Shown: positions 43,369-52,534, counted from the first letter of the stretch. The stretch: DNA of 64,000 nucleotides from JBEPTX01 sp041691795 (GCA_041691795.1 JBEPTX010000003.1:1-64000), one strand, 5' to 3'. Translations and numbers: made by a program. Notes: a model not told the origin generated them from the letters alone.

Positions 43369-43716
43369 TCAGGAGTCCAGAAGCTCGGCCTCAGGATATG
43401 TTTCCTTGAAGTCATCAGCCAGCTGTCTGCGGATTGGCTCCAAAGCTTCTTTTGCCACCACCTCTTTGGCGCTTGAGACCAACTCGGCAAACTTTTTCTC
43501 GATTGAGTTTCCCTGTTCATCGATTGTATCGAGGATATCTTTGGCGTTGAAGCTCCGGTAGTGGTAGCTGTAGCCACTATTGGCCAACAGGTCATACACC
43601 ACATTGTGGCGTCCGGCTTCCATGTATTCACGTATCTGTGTGAGTCGCAATTCCCAGCCGGGAAAAGCAACCTTAGTTCTATCGATGAGAGCATCAATAG
43701 ACGTGATCTTGGACAT
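43369..43716 (-). CDS. Hypothetical protein, accessory gene
   Basis: 115 aa, soluble, largely helical (for example KKFAELVSSAKEVVAKEALEPI). Not recognised. GGGAGT precedes the ATG. A TTGACA / TATTGT promoter with 17-nt spacing and the leader hairpin CAAATCATC / GATGATTTG (43749-43772) lie upstream, placing it in the class of self-contained accessory genes. Confidence 0.6.
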   Translation of the reverse strand: MSKITSIDALIDRTKVAFPGWELRLTQIREYMEAGRHNVVYDLLANSGYSYHYRSFNAKDILDTIDEQGNSIEKKFAELVSSAKEVVAKEALEPIRRQLADDFKETYPEAELLDS

Positions 43717-43748
43717 ATATACTCCCTATGTAAGAAATGCGGCCGTAG

Positions 43749-43835
43749 CAAATCATCCGAATTGATGATTTGAGTAATTAAACAATAACATCTTGAGGCA
43801 TGTATGTCAATGAATATTTGATAATTGCGCATACA
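43749..43835 (-). promoter_or_regulatory. Promoter and leader hairpin of the 43369 gene
   Basis: On the minus strand TTGACA and TATTGT are about 17 nt apart (near 43790-43822), followed by the perfect 9-bp hairpin CAAATCATC / GATGATTTG. Confidence 0.6.
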
Positions 43836-43907
43836 ATGCCGCGATCGATTAGCGGTTCTGATTTAATGATTTCTCCTCGGGCAGCCGTTAGTGGACGAGC
43901 TTAGAAC

Positions 43908-44504
43908 CTATAGCTCCTTCAAAAGCTCGATCAACTCGGGAAACTCTTCTCTCGCAAAATGATCGGGTGCTGAAAGAAGTTTGAATTCTGCGGATGGCAG
44001 TTCATTTTGATATTTTATTAATTCAGATTGCGAGACTACCGGATCATCTGTTCCATTAAAAAATACGAGTCTTCCAGCTTGATTAGCCAAGTTCTCAGTG
44101 AGATTGGTTATTTTGAAATCAGTAAGATCCTCGTCGCTCTCGTCATCATACGGAGCTGCAATAAGAATAGTGGCTTTAATAGTAAATGGAAGTGAATTCT
44201 CAGACAGAAATTTGGCTAAGAATATCGCTCCAAGAGAATGGCCAATCAGGATACAATTATCTGTAAAAAGACTACTGAAATGCTCAAACCATATTTTCCA
44301 TTCGCTATAGCGAGCATTCGTACCGTTAGGCATTGATGGTAGTAAAACCTGATATCCATCACCAAGTTTTTCGCCAAGTAGCTCTCTCCACATAGGCTTG
44401 TATATATAACGGTCAATATCCAGCTTTTTGCTCGATAAGGAATTTAAATATTTATCATAATCTTGAAAAGTAGTTCCACCATGTATAACAATGATTTGTT
44501 GCAT
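43908..44504 (-). CDS. Alpha/beta hydrolase, RBBP9/YdeN-like
   Basis: 198 aa. IIVIHGGTTFQDY at the start, nucleophile IGHSLGAIFL, Asp in NGTDDPVVS and His in PDHFAREEF form a plausible Ser-Asp-His triad. RBBP9-type serine hydrolases have unclear substrates. ATG at 44504 lies 6 nt after TATGAT, preferred to 44549. Confidence 0.82.
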   Translation of the reverse strand: MQQIIVIHGGTTFQDYDKYLNSLSSKKLDIDRYIYKPMWRELLGEKLGDGYQVLLPSMPNGTNARYSEWKIWFEHFSSLFTDNCILIGHSLGAIFLAKFLSENSLPFTIKATILIAAPYDDESDEDLTDFKITNLTENLANQAGRLVFFNGTDDPVVSQSELIKYQNELPSAEFKLLSAPDHFAREEFPELIELLKEL

Positions 44505-44579
44505 ATCTATATCATAACAAAAAGCCTCCGAACGGAAGACTTTCAACATTATACTTATGCTTGTAAGGGGAGCGTGGAC

Positions 44580-44702
44580 AGCGGTCGCTACGCTTCCTAT
44601 AGCGACTTGTTTATAAAAGAAAATAGCTAGCGCTGCTTTCTTTTATTTCACTTCGTCGCACGAACCACGATCTGGACACGCTTTGCGTGTCGATCGTGGT
44701 CG
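44580..44702. repeat. Run of hairpins between the hydrolase and tRNA-Trp
   Basis: Three inverted repeats in a row: TCGCT / AGCGA, ATAAAAGAAA / TTTCTTTTAT and the near-perfect CCACGATC-x-GACACGC / GCGTGTC-GATCGTGG (44666-44702). No gene is seen. They may be remnants of the palindromic repeat families. Confidence 0.5.
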
Positions 44703-44718
44703 AATCAACGAGTCTCGG

Positions 44719-44758
44719 CAAGAAAATAGAGCGATCAAATGATCACTCTATTTTCTTG
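44719..44758 (-). terminator. Terminator overlapping the tRNA-Trp 3' end
   Basis: CAAGAAAATAGAG and CTCTATTTTCTTG with an inner GATC / GATC stem. The 5' arm uses the CA of the tRNA's encoded CCA. Confidence 0.75.
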
Positions 44759-44831
44759 GCAGGGGCACGTGGAATCGAACCACGATCCTAGGTTTTGGAG
44801 ACCCATATACTAACCGTTGTACTATGCCCCT
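44757..44831 (-). tRNA. tRNA-Trp (CCA)
   Basis: 75 nt including CCA. Acceptor AGGGGCA / TGCCCCT, anticodon stem TGGGT / ACCTA with loop CTCCAAA, T arm CGTGG-TTCGATT-CCACG. Confidence 0.95.
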
Positions 44832-44979
44832 ATAGATCATGAAATATTGTAGCAGAAAACTGAACAGTGGCCTAGGTATATAGAACGTCGGGGATGAATT
44901 GTGAAAACACGAACCTGGGTGTAGACTTAAGGCAACCGCTGGCACCCTGCCAACGATAGCACCTAAGGAGGTGAGCACT

Positions 44980-45768
44980 GTGGGGGTCGATAAGCTTGTT
45001 GAAATGCTGCAGGTGAAGTTTAACGAATCAGCTGGGCCATGGAAGTGGAGCATTGCAGTGATCATTTGCTGCGTCATTCTCTGTTTCGTAGGCTATTACG
45101 TCTATAAATGGATGATCTTTACGGTCGAACAGGAGGATCTGGCAACACGCAGAACTTTCGGTAAGATCGCAATGACATTCAAGAGTCGTGCGCACAAAGA
45201 GTTGTACAGAGAGCTTCGAAAGACACACTGGGCAAGTGATCCAGCGTTTCTGGAAGCTGTCGGTGATGTGAAGCTGTACGAACCCGGTCGTCACTGGAGA
45301 CTATTCGGTATGCACAGCTTCAAACCAACCAATTCGCAGCCTCAAAACTACGAATGTGAACAGTACGTTATCCAGGGTAAGTATGAAGCTTTCTGGATTA
45401 AGATAACGGTCAGTGTAGGTATGATGAATATCGTGCGCTGGCAGCTCGCCAACTCCAACATGGATCAAGTGGTTGCAGCAATCATCGAGGATGGATTCGC
45501 CAAAGTTCAAGAAAACTGCTCTCACAAAATGTTTGTAAAGGCCGAGAGTGACGTGGTTTTCAACGCGCTCAACGACTTTATCAGCGATGAGCTAGCAGAA
45601 AAGGGCGTTTACCTGACCAAGGTGTACCTGACGGCACGTCGACAGGTTACCGAGGCGATGTTGCCACAGGTCATTCACAGAAAAAGTTTCGTGGAAGATC
45701 TAAACGAGATCGTCCCGCTCTTTAAGAAGGTAGTTGATGCCCTCGCCAATGAGCAGGCGGTCGCCTGA
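44980..45768 (+). CDS. SPFH/band-7-like membrane protein
   Basis: 262 aa. One membrane helix (residues about 21-44), then an SPFH-like pattern: LYEPGRHWRLFG resembles the PGLH segment of stomatins, and ALNDFISDELAEKGVYLTKVYL the typical late strand-helix. SPFH proteins form oligomeric membrane rings. The GTG at 44980 is chosen because AAGGAGG ends 8 nt upstream; GTG at 44971 overlaps that site. Leader 44890-44965 contains complementary GGGTG / CACCC arms. It ends in a nested hairpin. Confidence 0.65.
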   Translation: MGVDKLVEMLQVKFNESAGPWKWSIAVIICCVILCFVGYYVYKWMIFTVEQEDLATRRTFGKIAMTFKSRAHKELYRELRKTHWASDPAFLEAVGDVKLYEPGRHWRLFGMHSFKPTNSQPQNYECEQYVIQGKYEAFWIKITVSVGMMNIVRWQLANSNMDQVVAAIIEDGFAKVQENCSHKMFVKAESDVVFNALNDFISDELAEKGVYLTKVYLTARRQVTEAMLPQVIHRKSFVEDLNEIVPLFKKVVDALANEQAVA

Positions 45769-45781
45769 CACCTATCCACCA

Positions 45782-45819
45782 GCCCATCCCAGATCTCCGC
45801 AAGGAGTGACGGGGTGGGC
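45782..45819 (+). terminator. Nested hairpin after the SPFH gene
   Basis: GCCCATCCC pairs with GGGGTGGGC around CTCC-gcaa-GGAG. Confidence 0.7.
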
Positions 45820-45833
45820 CTAATTAATGTGTA

Positions 45834-47492
45834 CTACTTTTCGTCGACGTTAGATCGTTTGCCCGTGCTGCTTGTGCTGCTTTTGAATGGCACGACAAGG
45901 CTAAACGTCGACCCATGATTCAGACGACTCTCGACAATAATCTTTGTTCCAATTTTGACTGCCAGTTTGGCGACCACATATAGTCCTAGGCCAGTTCCAT
46001 TTGTTTCGCGTGTACGGTAATCCTCTGATCGCCAGAAGCGCTCAAACATATGTTTTTGGTCACTCTTGCTAATACCAATACCGCTGTCATGAACGGCACA
46101 TTCGACACCTTCTGGCGTTTCTTTGGCCATCAGTGTCACTGTACCTGTTTGTGTATATTTGATGGCATTAGTAATCAAATTTTGTAGAATTTCCTCGACG
46201 TACAATCGACTGACTTCAACAACGGGTAGCTTACCCTTTAGATCCAGATCAAATTGTAATGATTTTTTGGCGGCATCAGGTCCGTATTTGGTGTAGAGAT
46301 TATGGAATAATTCATCCATATCGACTGGTTCTGGCGTATCCGCAACGCCACGTTCGGCACGTGACAGAGTAGAGAGATCATTCACGACGCCAGCGAGGTA
46401 GACGACTTGGTCATGCGCCATTGCCGCTGCGTTAGCCATCAGTTTCGGATCAAGGTTTTTCTCTTGCATGATCACCATGTTGCTCAGACTACCTTCGGCA
46501 ATCGCAATCGGAGTACGCAGTTCATGACTTGCAACGCTAATAAACTCGTCTTTTTCATCCTCGAGCGTCTTTTGTTTGGTGATATCCGCAATCACCATCA
46601 CCACGCCCTGACGACGGTTATCAGCGTAAATAGGTGACATCTGCAGACTCAGGCGCATATTTCCCTGGTCACTGTTCTCGATGATGACATCGTCACGTAT
46701 GATACTGTGTGTCACGCCAGCCACCAGACTTTTGACGTTAATCGGTTCTAACTTGTCATTAACTATCTTTAAAATATCGGTAATCTTACGCCCAATAAGC
46801 GTCTCGTTGGTGTCAAAAAACGCCAGTGCTGCAGCATTTTGGGATGTAATTCGCATGTCACTATCAAGTGTCAGGATCGCTTCGCTAATACTGTTCAGAA
46901 TGGCCCCCATTTTGTTCAACTGAGCTGATTCGGCCCTGCGAACAAGTTCTAACTCGTGACGCCGCTTGTCGCCACTATTAATAACACGTGTAATGACATA
47001 TGCCGTCACGATAAGCACCGTACAAAATACAAGGCTGTAAAAGGTATAGGCAATAGCTGAATAATCATAGGGTAGCAACGGCGCGACCAAACTACAGAAC
47101 AAAATACTAAATGCGTACAAAAATGCCGAACTTGCGATAAACCCAACTGTGCCAAATTCAAGAAATGTCACAATCGCAAGTACGAGCCAAGTTGCTGTCA
47201 TTGGGTTATACGATCCAATATATAGCAGTACAATACCGCCAGCTACTATGTGAATCAAGCCATACAGAATCACTCGAATGCGTCGGATTTTAACATCAAT
47301 CAGTAGCGCAATTGGCAACACAATCAGTAGTCCAAATATGACGCTGAACATGCGCATTGGTGTCGAAAGTGGCGCAGGAACAGCGGTCGAACCAAAAATA
47401 ATCGTTGCATAACAAGCAACGGCAGTCGCAAAGAATGCACCGAGAAATAGAAGAACTTCTCTCTTCGTGTAGGCGGCTGAGACAGCAAACAT
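45834..47492 (-). CDS. Membrane sensor histidine kinase with PAS domain
   Basis: 552 aa. About six to seven N-terminal membrane helices (residues 10-165), a PAS domain (ILNSISEAILTLDSDMRI), dimerisation domain with phospho-acceptor His in SVASHELRTPIA, and an ATPase domain with NLITNAIKYT, DSGIGIS and GTGLGLYV. The sensed signal is unknown and no response regulator is adjacent. The ATG at 47492 lies 6 nt after TATACT. Confidence 0.93.
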   Translation of the reverse strand: MFAVSAAYTKREVLLFLGAFFATAVACYATIIFGSTAVPAPLSTPMRMFSVIFGLLIVLPIALLIDVKIRRIRVILYGLIHIVAGGIVLLYIGSYNPMTATWLVLAIVTFLEFGTVGFIASSAFLYAFSILFCSLVAPLLPYDYSAIAYTFYSLVFCTVLIVTAYVITRVINSGDKRRHELELVRRAESAQLNKMGAILNSISEAILTLDSDMRITSQNAAALAFFDTNETLIGRKITDILKIVNDKLEPINVKSLVAGVTHSIIRDDVIIENSDQGNMRLSLQMSPIYADNRRQGVVMVIADITKQKTLEDEKDEFISVASHELRTPIAIAEGSLSNMVIMQEKNLDPKLMANAAAMAHDQVVYLAGVVNDLSTLSRAERGVADTPEPVDMDELFHNLYTKYGPDAAKKSLQFDLDLKGKLPVVEVSRLYVEEILQNLITNAIKYTQTGTVTLMAKETPEGVECAVHDSGIGISKSDQKHMFERFWRSEDYRTRETNGTGLGLYVVAKLAVKIGTKIIVESRLNHGSTFSLVVPFKSSTSSTGKRSNVDEK

Positions 47493-47569
47493 ATATAAAG
47501 TATACAAACTACTAACGTTTATTGCGATAGTATTCGGACTTTTTACACATATTTGATATACTACAACAT

Positions 47570-48139
47570 ATGAAATCCCTTAGTCTGCACAAGCCGCATC
47601 TATTGATTGTCGTCGGGATACCAGGGAGCGGTAAATCATTCTTTGCTCAGCAGTTTGCTGATACCTTTAATGCGCCGTTTATTCACTATGGTGTCTTGCA
47701 AAATGCAATGGGTCACCCAATTTCACCCGAAGATACCGCAACTTTTGCTGGCGTATTGTTCGAAGAACTCGTCAAAACCCGCCAATCTATCCTTATCGAA
47801 GGCCCCGGTTCGAACAGAGCCGAACGTCAGATGATTGCCCAACAGGCTATTTCAGTTGGTTACGAACCACTCATTATTTGGGTACAGACCGAACCCGTTA
47901 CTGCCCAAGCTCGCGCACTCAAAACAGGCCTCACCCCAGCCCAATTCGAAGACGAAGTCCGTCATTTCCAACCACTGAACGATAGCGAAGCGTCTATCGT
48001 TATCAGCGGCAAACACACATATGCGTCCCAGGCACGAATTGTTCTGAAACGTCTGATAAAACCCGAACGTCGCGCGACACCACCACCTGTCGTCCCTCAA
48101 CGCCCAGGCACATCCAAGCGCCGCATCGGCGTTCAATAG
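47570..48139 (+). CDS. AAA_33-type P-loop kinase
   Basis: 189 aa. Walker A VVGIPGSGKSFFAQQFA at the N terminus; ILIEGPGSNRAERQ resembles the family's lid/Walker B area. Related proteins phosphorylate small molecules or RNA ends. The TATACT box ends 7 nt before the ATG. It is followed by the metallopeptidase gene after 11 nt with GGAGG between. Confidence 0.8.
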   Translation: MKSLSLHKPHLLIVVGIPGSGKSFFAQQFADTFNAPFIHYGVLQNAMGHPISPEDTATFAGVLFEELVKTRQSILIEGPGSNRAERQMIAQQAISVGYEPLIIWVQTEPVTAQARALKTGLTPAQFEDEVRHFQPLNDSEASIVISGKHTYASQARIVLKRLIKPERRATPPPVVPQRPGTSKRRIGVQ

Positions 48140-48150
48140 GAGGCATAAAT

Positions 48151-48843
48151 ATGTCTGTCATCCATGATGATGAATTTGGTCCGATCACTATCCGGCGCAG
48201 TAGCCTTGCATCACATGTCCGAATTCGCGTCGCACCCGACGGCACATTACGGGCGTCGTTACCTCTGTATGCGCCGCTTTTCATGATCAAACGACTCCTG
48301 AAAAGCTCGCGTAGCGAACTTCGCAAACTACTGGCCGACCAAGAACCACCACAAACATACACCAGCGGTGGTGCCATCGGTAAAAGTCATACGCTAGTGG
48401 TGCAGCCGACGACTGTCAATCTATCCGTTACGCGTCATGGCCAACAGATCATCGTTCGCCTCCCAGACGAAATGTCACTCGATACACCACATGTAGTGTC
48501 CGAGATCCGCAAAGTGGCCCAAGTTGCACTTCGAATTGAAGCCAAAAACTATCTCCCGAGGCGCCTAGCGTACTTGGCCCAGCAACTTGGTTGTCGCTAC
48601 GAAAAGGTTCGTTTCTCGCACTCTAGCGGTCGCTGGGGCAGCTGTAGCAGCAACGGCACGATTAGTCTGAACATTGCCTTGATGAAATTACCGCACGAAC
48701 TGATTGATTACGTTGTCGTACACGAATTGTCACATACCAAACAAATGAATCACAGCCAGGAGTTTTGGGATTTAGTCGCAACTGGCGATCCCAAATACAA
48801 GGAACACCGTCGAGTGCTTAAGACTCACTCTCCGTCTGTATAA
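48151..48843 (+). CDS. YgjP/DUF45-type zinc metallopeptidase
   Basis: 230 aa. Zinc motif VVHELSHTKQMNHSQEFW (HExxH plus third His), preceded by GRWGSCSSNGTISLN, the classic DUF45 signature. YgjP-like proteins are SprT-like proteases of unclear target. AGGAGG precedes the ATG. Its 3' end overlaps the convergent GT2 gene by 26 nt. Confidence 0.88.
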   Translation: MSVIHDDEFGPITIRRSSLASHVRIRVAPDGTLRASLPLYAPLFMIKRLLKSSRSELRKLLADQEPPQTYTSGGAIGKSHTLVVQPTTVNLSVTRHGQQIIVRLPDEMSLDTPHVVSEIRKVAQVALRIEAKNYLPRRLAYLAQQLGCRYEKVRFSHSSGRWGSCSSNGTISLNIALMKLPHELIDYVVVHELSHTKQMNHSQEFWDLVATGDPKYKEHRRVLKTHSPSV

Positions 48844-49957
48844 CCGTTGCCACGATTGGGCGGCCTTTCCAGGTAATTGTTCCACGTTGGTAGCCAACAG
48901 CGCTCGCAATAATTAACCAGACTTCAATAGCTAGTAGGATCGGTAGGACAAGTCCACCAACCAACCAGCCGCGTGACCACACCTTTGATACGTACCATCC
49001 GTAGATTGCCATCTGTAATATACCAATCGCCAGGCTGGCAAACGTCACCAGAGTGATGCCCGTGGACAAACCAATCAGTATATAGGCATAAGGCAGCAGG
49101 GCAATCACAAGCGCTGCGACGGCTGTCCAGACGTGCAATCGACTATGTCCCAACCACGGATACATCAGACGAATGCTCGTTTCGACCTGTGATGTCCATT
49201 TCTTTTCATAGCGAATCCCTAGCCATTTACCACTGATAACAAAACGGTAGCGATCTTTGAGATTCAACTGCTTGGCAATTTCTAATTCTGGGCGAGTAGT
49301 GACCGCATATGATTTCATTCCACCCAGTTCATCAGACAGAACCTCGCGTTTAATCATCCATGCAGTGCTGGCGACGGCAGGGCGACCGCGCCGTTGAACG
49401 AGAACTTCCCAGAAAAATCGCATCGTCGTAAATACGACGCTTGCCCACCAGCCATCGTGGCGACGGGGGAGGACAGACACCATGGCAGCTTTTTTGAGTC
49501 GGATATAGGCGACTAATTGACTGACCGTCTGTGGTTCAATACGAGTATCTACGTCCATAAACAGCACATATTGTCCACTTGCTTCGCGCAGTAGTGTATC
49601 TAATGCGTGATTTTTGCCCAACCAGGCACTTGGCAGCGGTGTACCCTCGACAAAACGGACCCCAGCATGTGCAAATGACTTAATTAACAGGGACGTTTCA
49701 TCTTTTGAATCATCATCTAGGACAATAATTTCTAATTTAGGATAGGTACTAGATATGACCGTTTCTAGGCAACTGGTCATGGCGTGCTTTTCATTACGCG
49801 CCGGGATACAGACCGAGACAGTCGGCAGTTCATCCTCTGGTAACTCGCGTAACGGTTTAATTTTGGGAATATAATGCCGAAAGGCCCAATCCAGACGATA
49901 CGCAATGACAAGATTAGCCAACAGAATAATGACGAGGATTGATAAAATAGGTATCAT
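48818..49957 (-). CDS. Membrane glycosyltransferase family 2
   Basis: 379 aa. N-terminal membrane helix, then a GT-A domain with VSVCIPARNEK, VLDDDSKDET and FMDVDTR (DxD), and three to four C-terminal helices. The layout resembles CrtQ/hopanoid-type or polyprenol GT2 enzymes. TACGAT ends 7 nt before the ATG at 49957. Confidence 0.88.
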   Translation of the reverse strand: MIPILSILVIILLANLVIAYRLDWAFRHYIPKIKPLRELPEDELPTVSVCIPARNEKHAMTSCLETVISSTYPKLEIIVLDDDSKDETSLLIKSFAHAGVRFVEGTPLPSAWLGKNHALDTLLREASGQYVLFMDVDTRIEPQTVSQLVAYIRLKKAAMVSVLPRRHDGWWASVVFTTMRFFWEVLVQRRGRPAVASTAWMIKREVLSDELGGMKSYAVTTRPELEIAKQLNLKDRYRFVISGKWLGIRYEKKWTSQVETSIRLMYPWLGHSRLHVWTAVAALVIALLPYAYILIGLSTGITLVTFASLAIGILQMAIYGWYVSKVWSRGWLVGGLVLPILLAIEVWLIIASAVGYQRGTITWKGRPIVATVIQTESES

Positions 49958-50022
49958 TACATCTATCGTAGCATAGTGCCATCTCCCGTGATTCAATGAA
50001 TAACTAATCAACTACGTAGCCC

Positions 50023-50332
50023 GTTATTCCCTGGCTTGATCAGGGAATCCAGTCATAATGTAATCCGTTTCCCCCGTGGCATCTGGACCTCCCCAAGAAG
50101 GTGAGACCTGAAACAACGGAATAGTGCGCTTGGACTCAGTCCCTCTCCATTAACTAGAGAAATAGAGAGGGACTGACCAAAGGGAGTTGTCCAAGCGCCC
50201 GTTGTTTCAGGGTGAAACTTCTCGGCGGAGGGAAGCCGCCACAAACGTTTTGCTTCTTTTGCCACCAAAAGAAGGCTTTTGGTACTTTCCAGCGGAAAAG
50301 TACACTGGATTCCAGATCACGTCTGGAATGAC
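50023..50332 (+). repeat. Long structured repeat, copy A (310 bp)
   Basis: Starts GTTATTCCCTGG, ends GTCTGGAATGAC. Holds CCCCGTGGCATCTG; an outer stem TGAAACAACGG / CCGTTGTTTCA; stem GTCCCTCT / AGAGGGAC; the block GACCAAAGGGAGTTGT; GAAGCCGCCACAAACG; stem CTTCTTTTG / CAAAAGAAG; stem GTACTTT / AAAGTAC; and a terminal hairpin unit. Non-coding. It ends just before the secE promoter. Confidence 0.88.
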
Positions 50333-50339
50333 AAGTGCA

Positions 50340-50368
50340 TTGACGAATACGTCTCTAACCTGTATAGT
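50340..50368 (+). promoter_or_regulatory. secE promoter
   Basis: TTGACG and TATAGT separated by exactly 17 nt; a small CTGTT / AACAG hairpin follows in the leader. Confidence 0.7.
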
Positions 50369-50431
50369 CATGGTTGACAGTCTGTTAACAAACAGGCTTT
50401 TTAATTTGAGAGAGTTTTTAAAGAAATAATT

Positions 50432-50812
50432 ATGGCAACCAAAAAGACCAAATCGACCAAGAAATCCGATTCATCTACGGTAGTCACACGTATTAAAGCG
50501 GTTGATACAAAGGTTATCGATGTTGATGCAAAACCCGCTAAATCTGCCAAAGCAGCCACTGTTGTAGCCGCAACTACTGACAAAAAACGACTGAAAAAAC
50601 CTGGTCTAAAGACTATATTCAAACCTTTCATCGCATCTGGTCGCTACTTCAAGGGTGCCTGGGTCGAACTTCGACAAGTTCGCTGGCCCACCCGCCGTGC
50701 TACATGGGGACTTACTGGCGCCGTTTTAGCCTACACAGCCTTCTTTGTTATCATCGTTCTGTTACTTGATGCTGGCTTTAAATATGTATTTGAATTAATA
50801 TTAGGAAAATAG
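50432..50812 (+). CDS. secE: Preprotein translocase subunit SecE
   Basis: 126 aa. C-terminal SecE core (GAWVELRQVRWPTRRAT plus one membrane helix, VLAYTAFFVIIVLLLDAGF). The first 65 residues are a Lys/Ala/Thr-rich extension. Followed by nusG after 9 nt, the common order. Confidence 0.95.
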   Translation: MATKKTKSTKKSDSSTVVTRIKAVDTKVIDVDAKPAKSAKAATVVAATTDKKRLKKPGLKTIFKPFIASGRYFKGAWVELRQVRWPTRRATWGLTGAVLAYTAFFVIIVLLLDAGFKYVFELILGK

Positions 50813-50821
50813 AGAGAGATT

Positions 50822-51367
50822 ATGTCAAAAAACCGATACGACAGCACCCGCCAATGGTACGCCATCCACACCTACAGTGGTTACGAAGAAAAAGTAGCTG
50901 ATAGCATTCGTCAGCGTATTAACGCCGTCGACATGGCTGACAAAATTTTCGACGTGATGGTACCAAAAGAAAAGCAAATCGAAATCAAAAACGGCAAACG
51001 AAAAGTCGTCGAGAAAAAGATTTTCCAAGGGTACGCATTGGTTGAAATGAAACTCACCGACGAAACATGGTACATTGTTCGCAACACTCCTGGCGTCACC
51101 GGCTTTGTTGGCAGCGGTACCGAACCTACTCCTGTATCAGAGGCCGAGATTAGTAAGATTAAAAAGCGCATGGGCGTGGACGATCCAAAACATCACATCG
51201 ACTTCAACGAAGGCGAAGTGGTCAGTATCACCGATGGACCCTTCAAAGGATTCGATGGTGCAATTAGCGAGATCGATACACAGAAAGGCAAGATCAAGGT
51301 CATGGTCAGTATGTTTGGCCGAGACACTCCTGTCGAATTAGACGCATTGCAGGTCAAAAAAGTATAA
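50822..51367 (+). CDS. nusG: Transcription elongation/antitermination factor NusG
   Basis: 181 aa. NGN domain with WYAIHTYSGYEEKVADSI and FQGYALVEM; C-terminal KOW GEVVSITDGPFKGFDG. Full length. A terminator follows. Confidence 0.97.
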   Translation: MSKNRYDSTRQWYAIHTYSGYEEKVADSIRQRINAVDMADKIFDVMVPKEKQIEIKNGKRKVVEKKIFQGYALVEMKLTDETWYIVRNTPGVTGFVGSGTEPTPVSEAEISKIKKRMGVDDPKHHIDFNEGEVVSITDGPFKGFDGAISEIDTQKGKIKVMVSMFGRDTPVELDALQVKKV

Positions 51368-51371
51368 GTTG

Positions 51372-51401
51372 AATAACCCGGATATCCGGGTTATTTTTTT
51401 A
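51372..51401 (+). terminator. Terminator after nusG
   Basis: Perfect palindrome AATAACCCGG / CCGGGTTATT followed by a run of T. Confidence 0.9.
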
Positions 51402-51413
51402 AGGAGAGAAGAT

Positions 51414-51683
51414 ATGGCGCCACAAAGACAAAACATTTTCGCAGGCACATCCGAACTTGCCGCTCGTAGTGAACCAACTCACGACGATCTTGTTCGTAGC
51501 GTTCTGGGTAGGCTTGGGAAATTAACCGGTCAAGCAAGTGGTTTGCGCGAACAAACCTTTGCGCCTGAGCGAGTTGAAAGTTTTGAAGACACCTTCGCCG
51601 AACTAGGGCTTGCTGTTGATGCCCTTAGAACCTCGTGCCTAAGCCTAGAAAATAATGGAGAACCAGATGTCAGAACTGCATAA
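51414..51683 (+). CDS. Hypothetical protein between nusG and rplK
   Basis: 89 aa, soluble and helical, unrecognised. The ATG at 51414 is chosen since AAGGAGAG lies just before it and the longer frame from 51369 would run through the nusG terminator. Overlaps the next gene by 17 nt, so the two are probably translated together. Confidence 0.65.
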   Translation: MAPQRQNIFAGTSELAARSEPTHDDLVRSVLGRLGKLTGQASGLREQTFAPERVESFEDTFAELGLAVDALRTSCLSLENNGEPDVRTA

Positions 51684-51993
51684 CGAACCAGCTCAAGAAC
51701 CAACTATTCATGCTATTATTCCCAGCGCCACTGACCCCAGCACCTACCTTGTTGATGTCAACGGTCTATTCCCATCAAGGCAATTTGATCACGTCAGTGA
51801 CACGACGTACGAAGGCACGCTCCATGCAATTGGCAGGGAAACGCTAGGCCTCTACGATCTTTCAGTCAATCGACGCATTGTAACAGATGAGCTACCGGGC
51901 ATTGTGTATGAAACAAAGCCTGTTGCACTAACGCATGACCAGCTAAATGGCTACATATGGCGCTCAGCACAAGCACTTGCAGAAATACGCTAA
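51667..51993 (+). CDS. Hypothetical protein between nusG and rplK
   Basis: 108 aa, soluble, unrecognised. GGAGAA lies 6 nt before the ATG at 51667; an in-frame ATG at 51655 also exists. The sequence IIPSATDPSTYLVDVNGLFPS looks like a beta-rich start. It overlaps the upstream unknown gene. Confidence 0.6.
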   Translation: MSELHNEPAQEPTIHAIIPSATDPSTYLVDVNGLFPSRQFDHVSDTTYEGTLHAIGRETLGLYDLSVNRRIVTDELPGIVYETKPVALTHDQLNGYIWRSAQALAEIR

Positions 51994-52018
51994 ATCAGCT
52001 ATACTATCTCAGTTACGC

Positions 52019-52046
52019 ACTAAATATAGCTTCAATAATATTTAGT
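52019..52046 (+). promoter_or_regulatory. rplK leader hairpin
   Basis: ACTAAATAT and ATATTTAGT form a perfect 9-bp stem with a 10-nt loop, about 15 nt after a TATACT box and just before AAGGAAG. Confidence 0.65.
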
Positions 52047-52063
52047 ACAAGGAAGAAAATTTT

Positions 52064-52489
52064 ATGGCAAAAAAAGTTATTGGCAACTTAAAGTTGCGTA
52101 TTCCAGCCGGTCGTGCGACCGCTGGTCCTCCAGTAGGTTCAACCCTTGGTCAATGGGGTCTAAACATGATGGATTTCATCAATCCATTCAACGACGCCAC
52201 CAAGGGCGACATGGGCAAAGACGTCATCGTACACATCCAAGTGTTCGAAGATCGTACTTTCGCATGGAAATCGCTTGGCCAGCCTGTTGACGATGCTATT
52301 CGCACCGCAATCGGTATCAAAAAGGGCAGCGGCAAGCCACACCTTGAAAAGGTTGGCAAAATCACTCGTGCACAGCTCGAAGTGATCGCAGAAGCCAAAA
52401 AAGACCAGCTAAACGGTAATGACATGGACGCTCGTGTTAAAATCATCGCTGGCACCGCCCGTTCTATGGGTGTTGAAGTCGAAGGATAG
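52064..52489 (+). CDS. rplK: 50S ribosomal protein L11 (uL11)
   Basis: 141 aa. LKLRIPAGRATAGPPVGSTLGQ and the C-terminal KIIAGTARSMGVEVEG are diagnostic. It has its own promoter-like leader and terminator. Confidence 0.97.
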   Translation: MAKKVIGNLKLRIPAGRATAGPPVGSTLGQWGLNMMDFINPFNDATKGDMGKDVIVHIQVFEDRTFAWKSLGQPVDDAIRTAIGIKKGSGKPHLEKVGKITRAQLEVIAEAKKDQLNGNDMDARVKIIAGTARSMGVEVEG

Positions 52490-52505
52490 AACATTTAGTC
52501 AACCT

Positions 52506-52534
52506 AAAGAGACTCCCGAGTGGAGTCTCTTTAA
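52506..52534 (+). terminator. Terminator after rplK
   Basis: AAAGAGACTC-ccgagt-GGAGTCTCTTTA. Confidence 0.85.

Noticed and set aside
51369..51413. Upstream start for the gene after nusG
   Set aside because: It would translate through the nusG terminator; the ATG at 51414 has a clear ribosome site.
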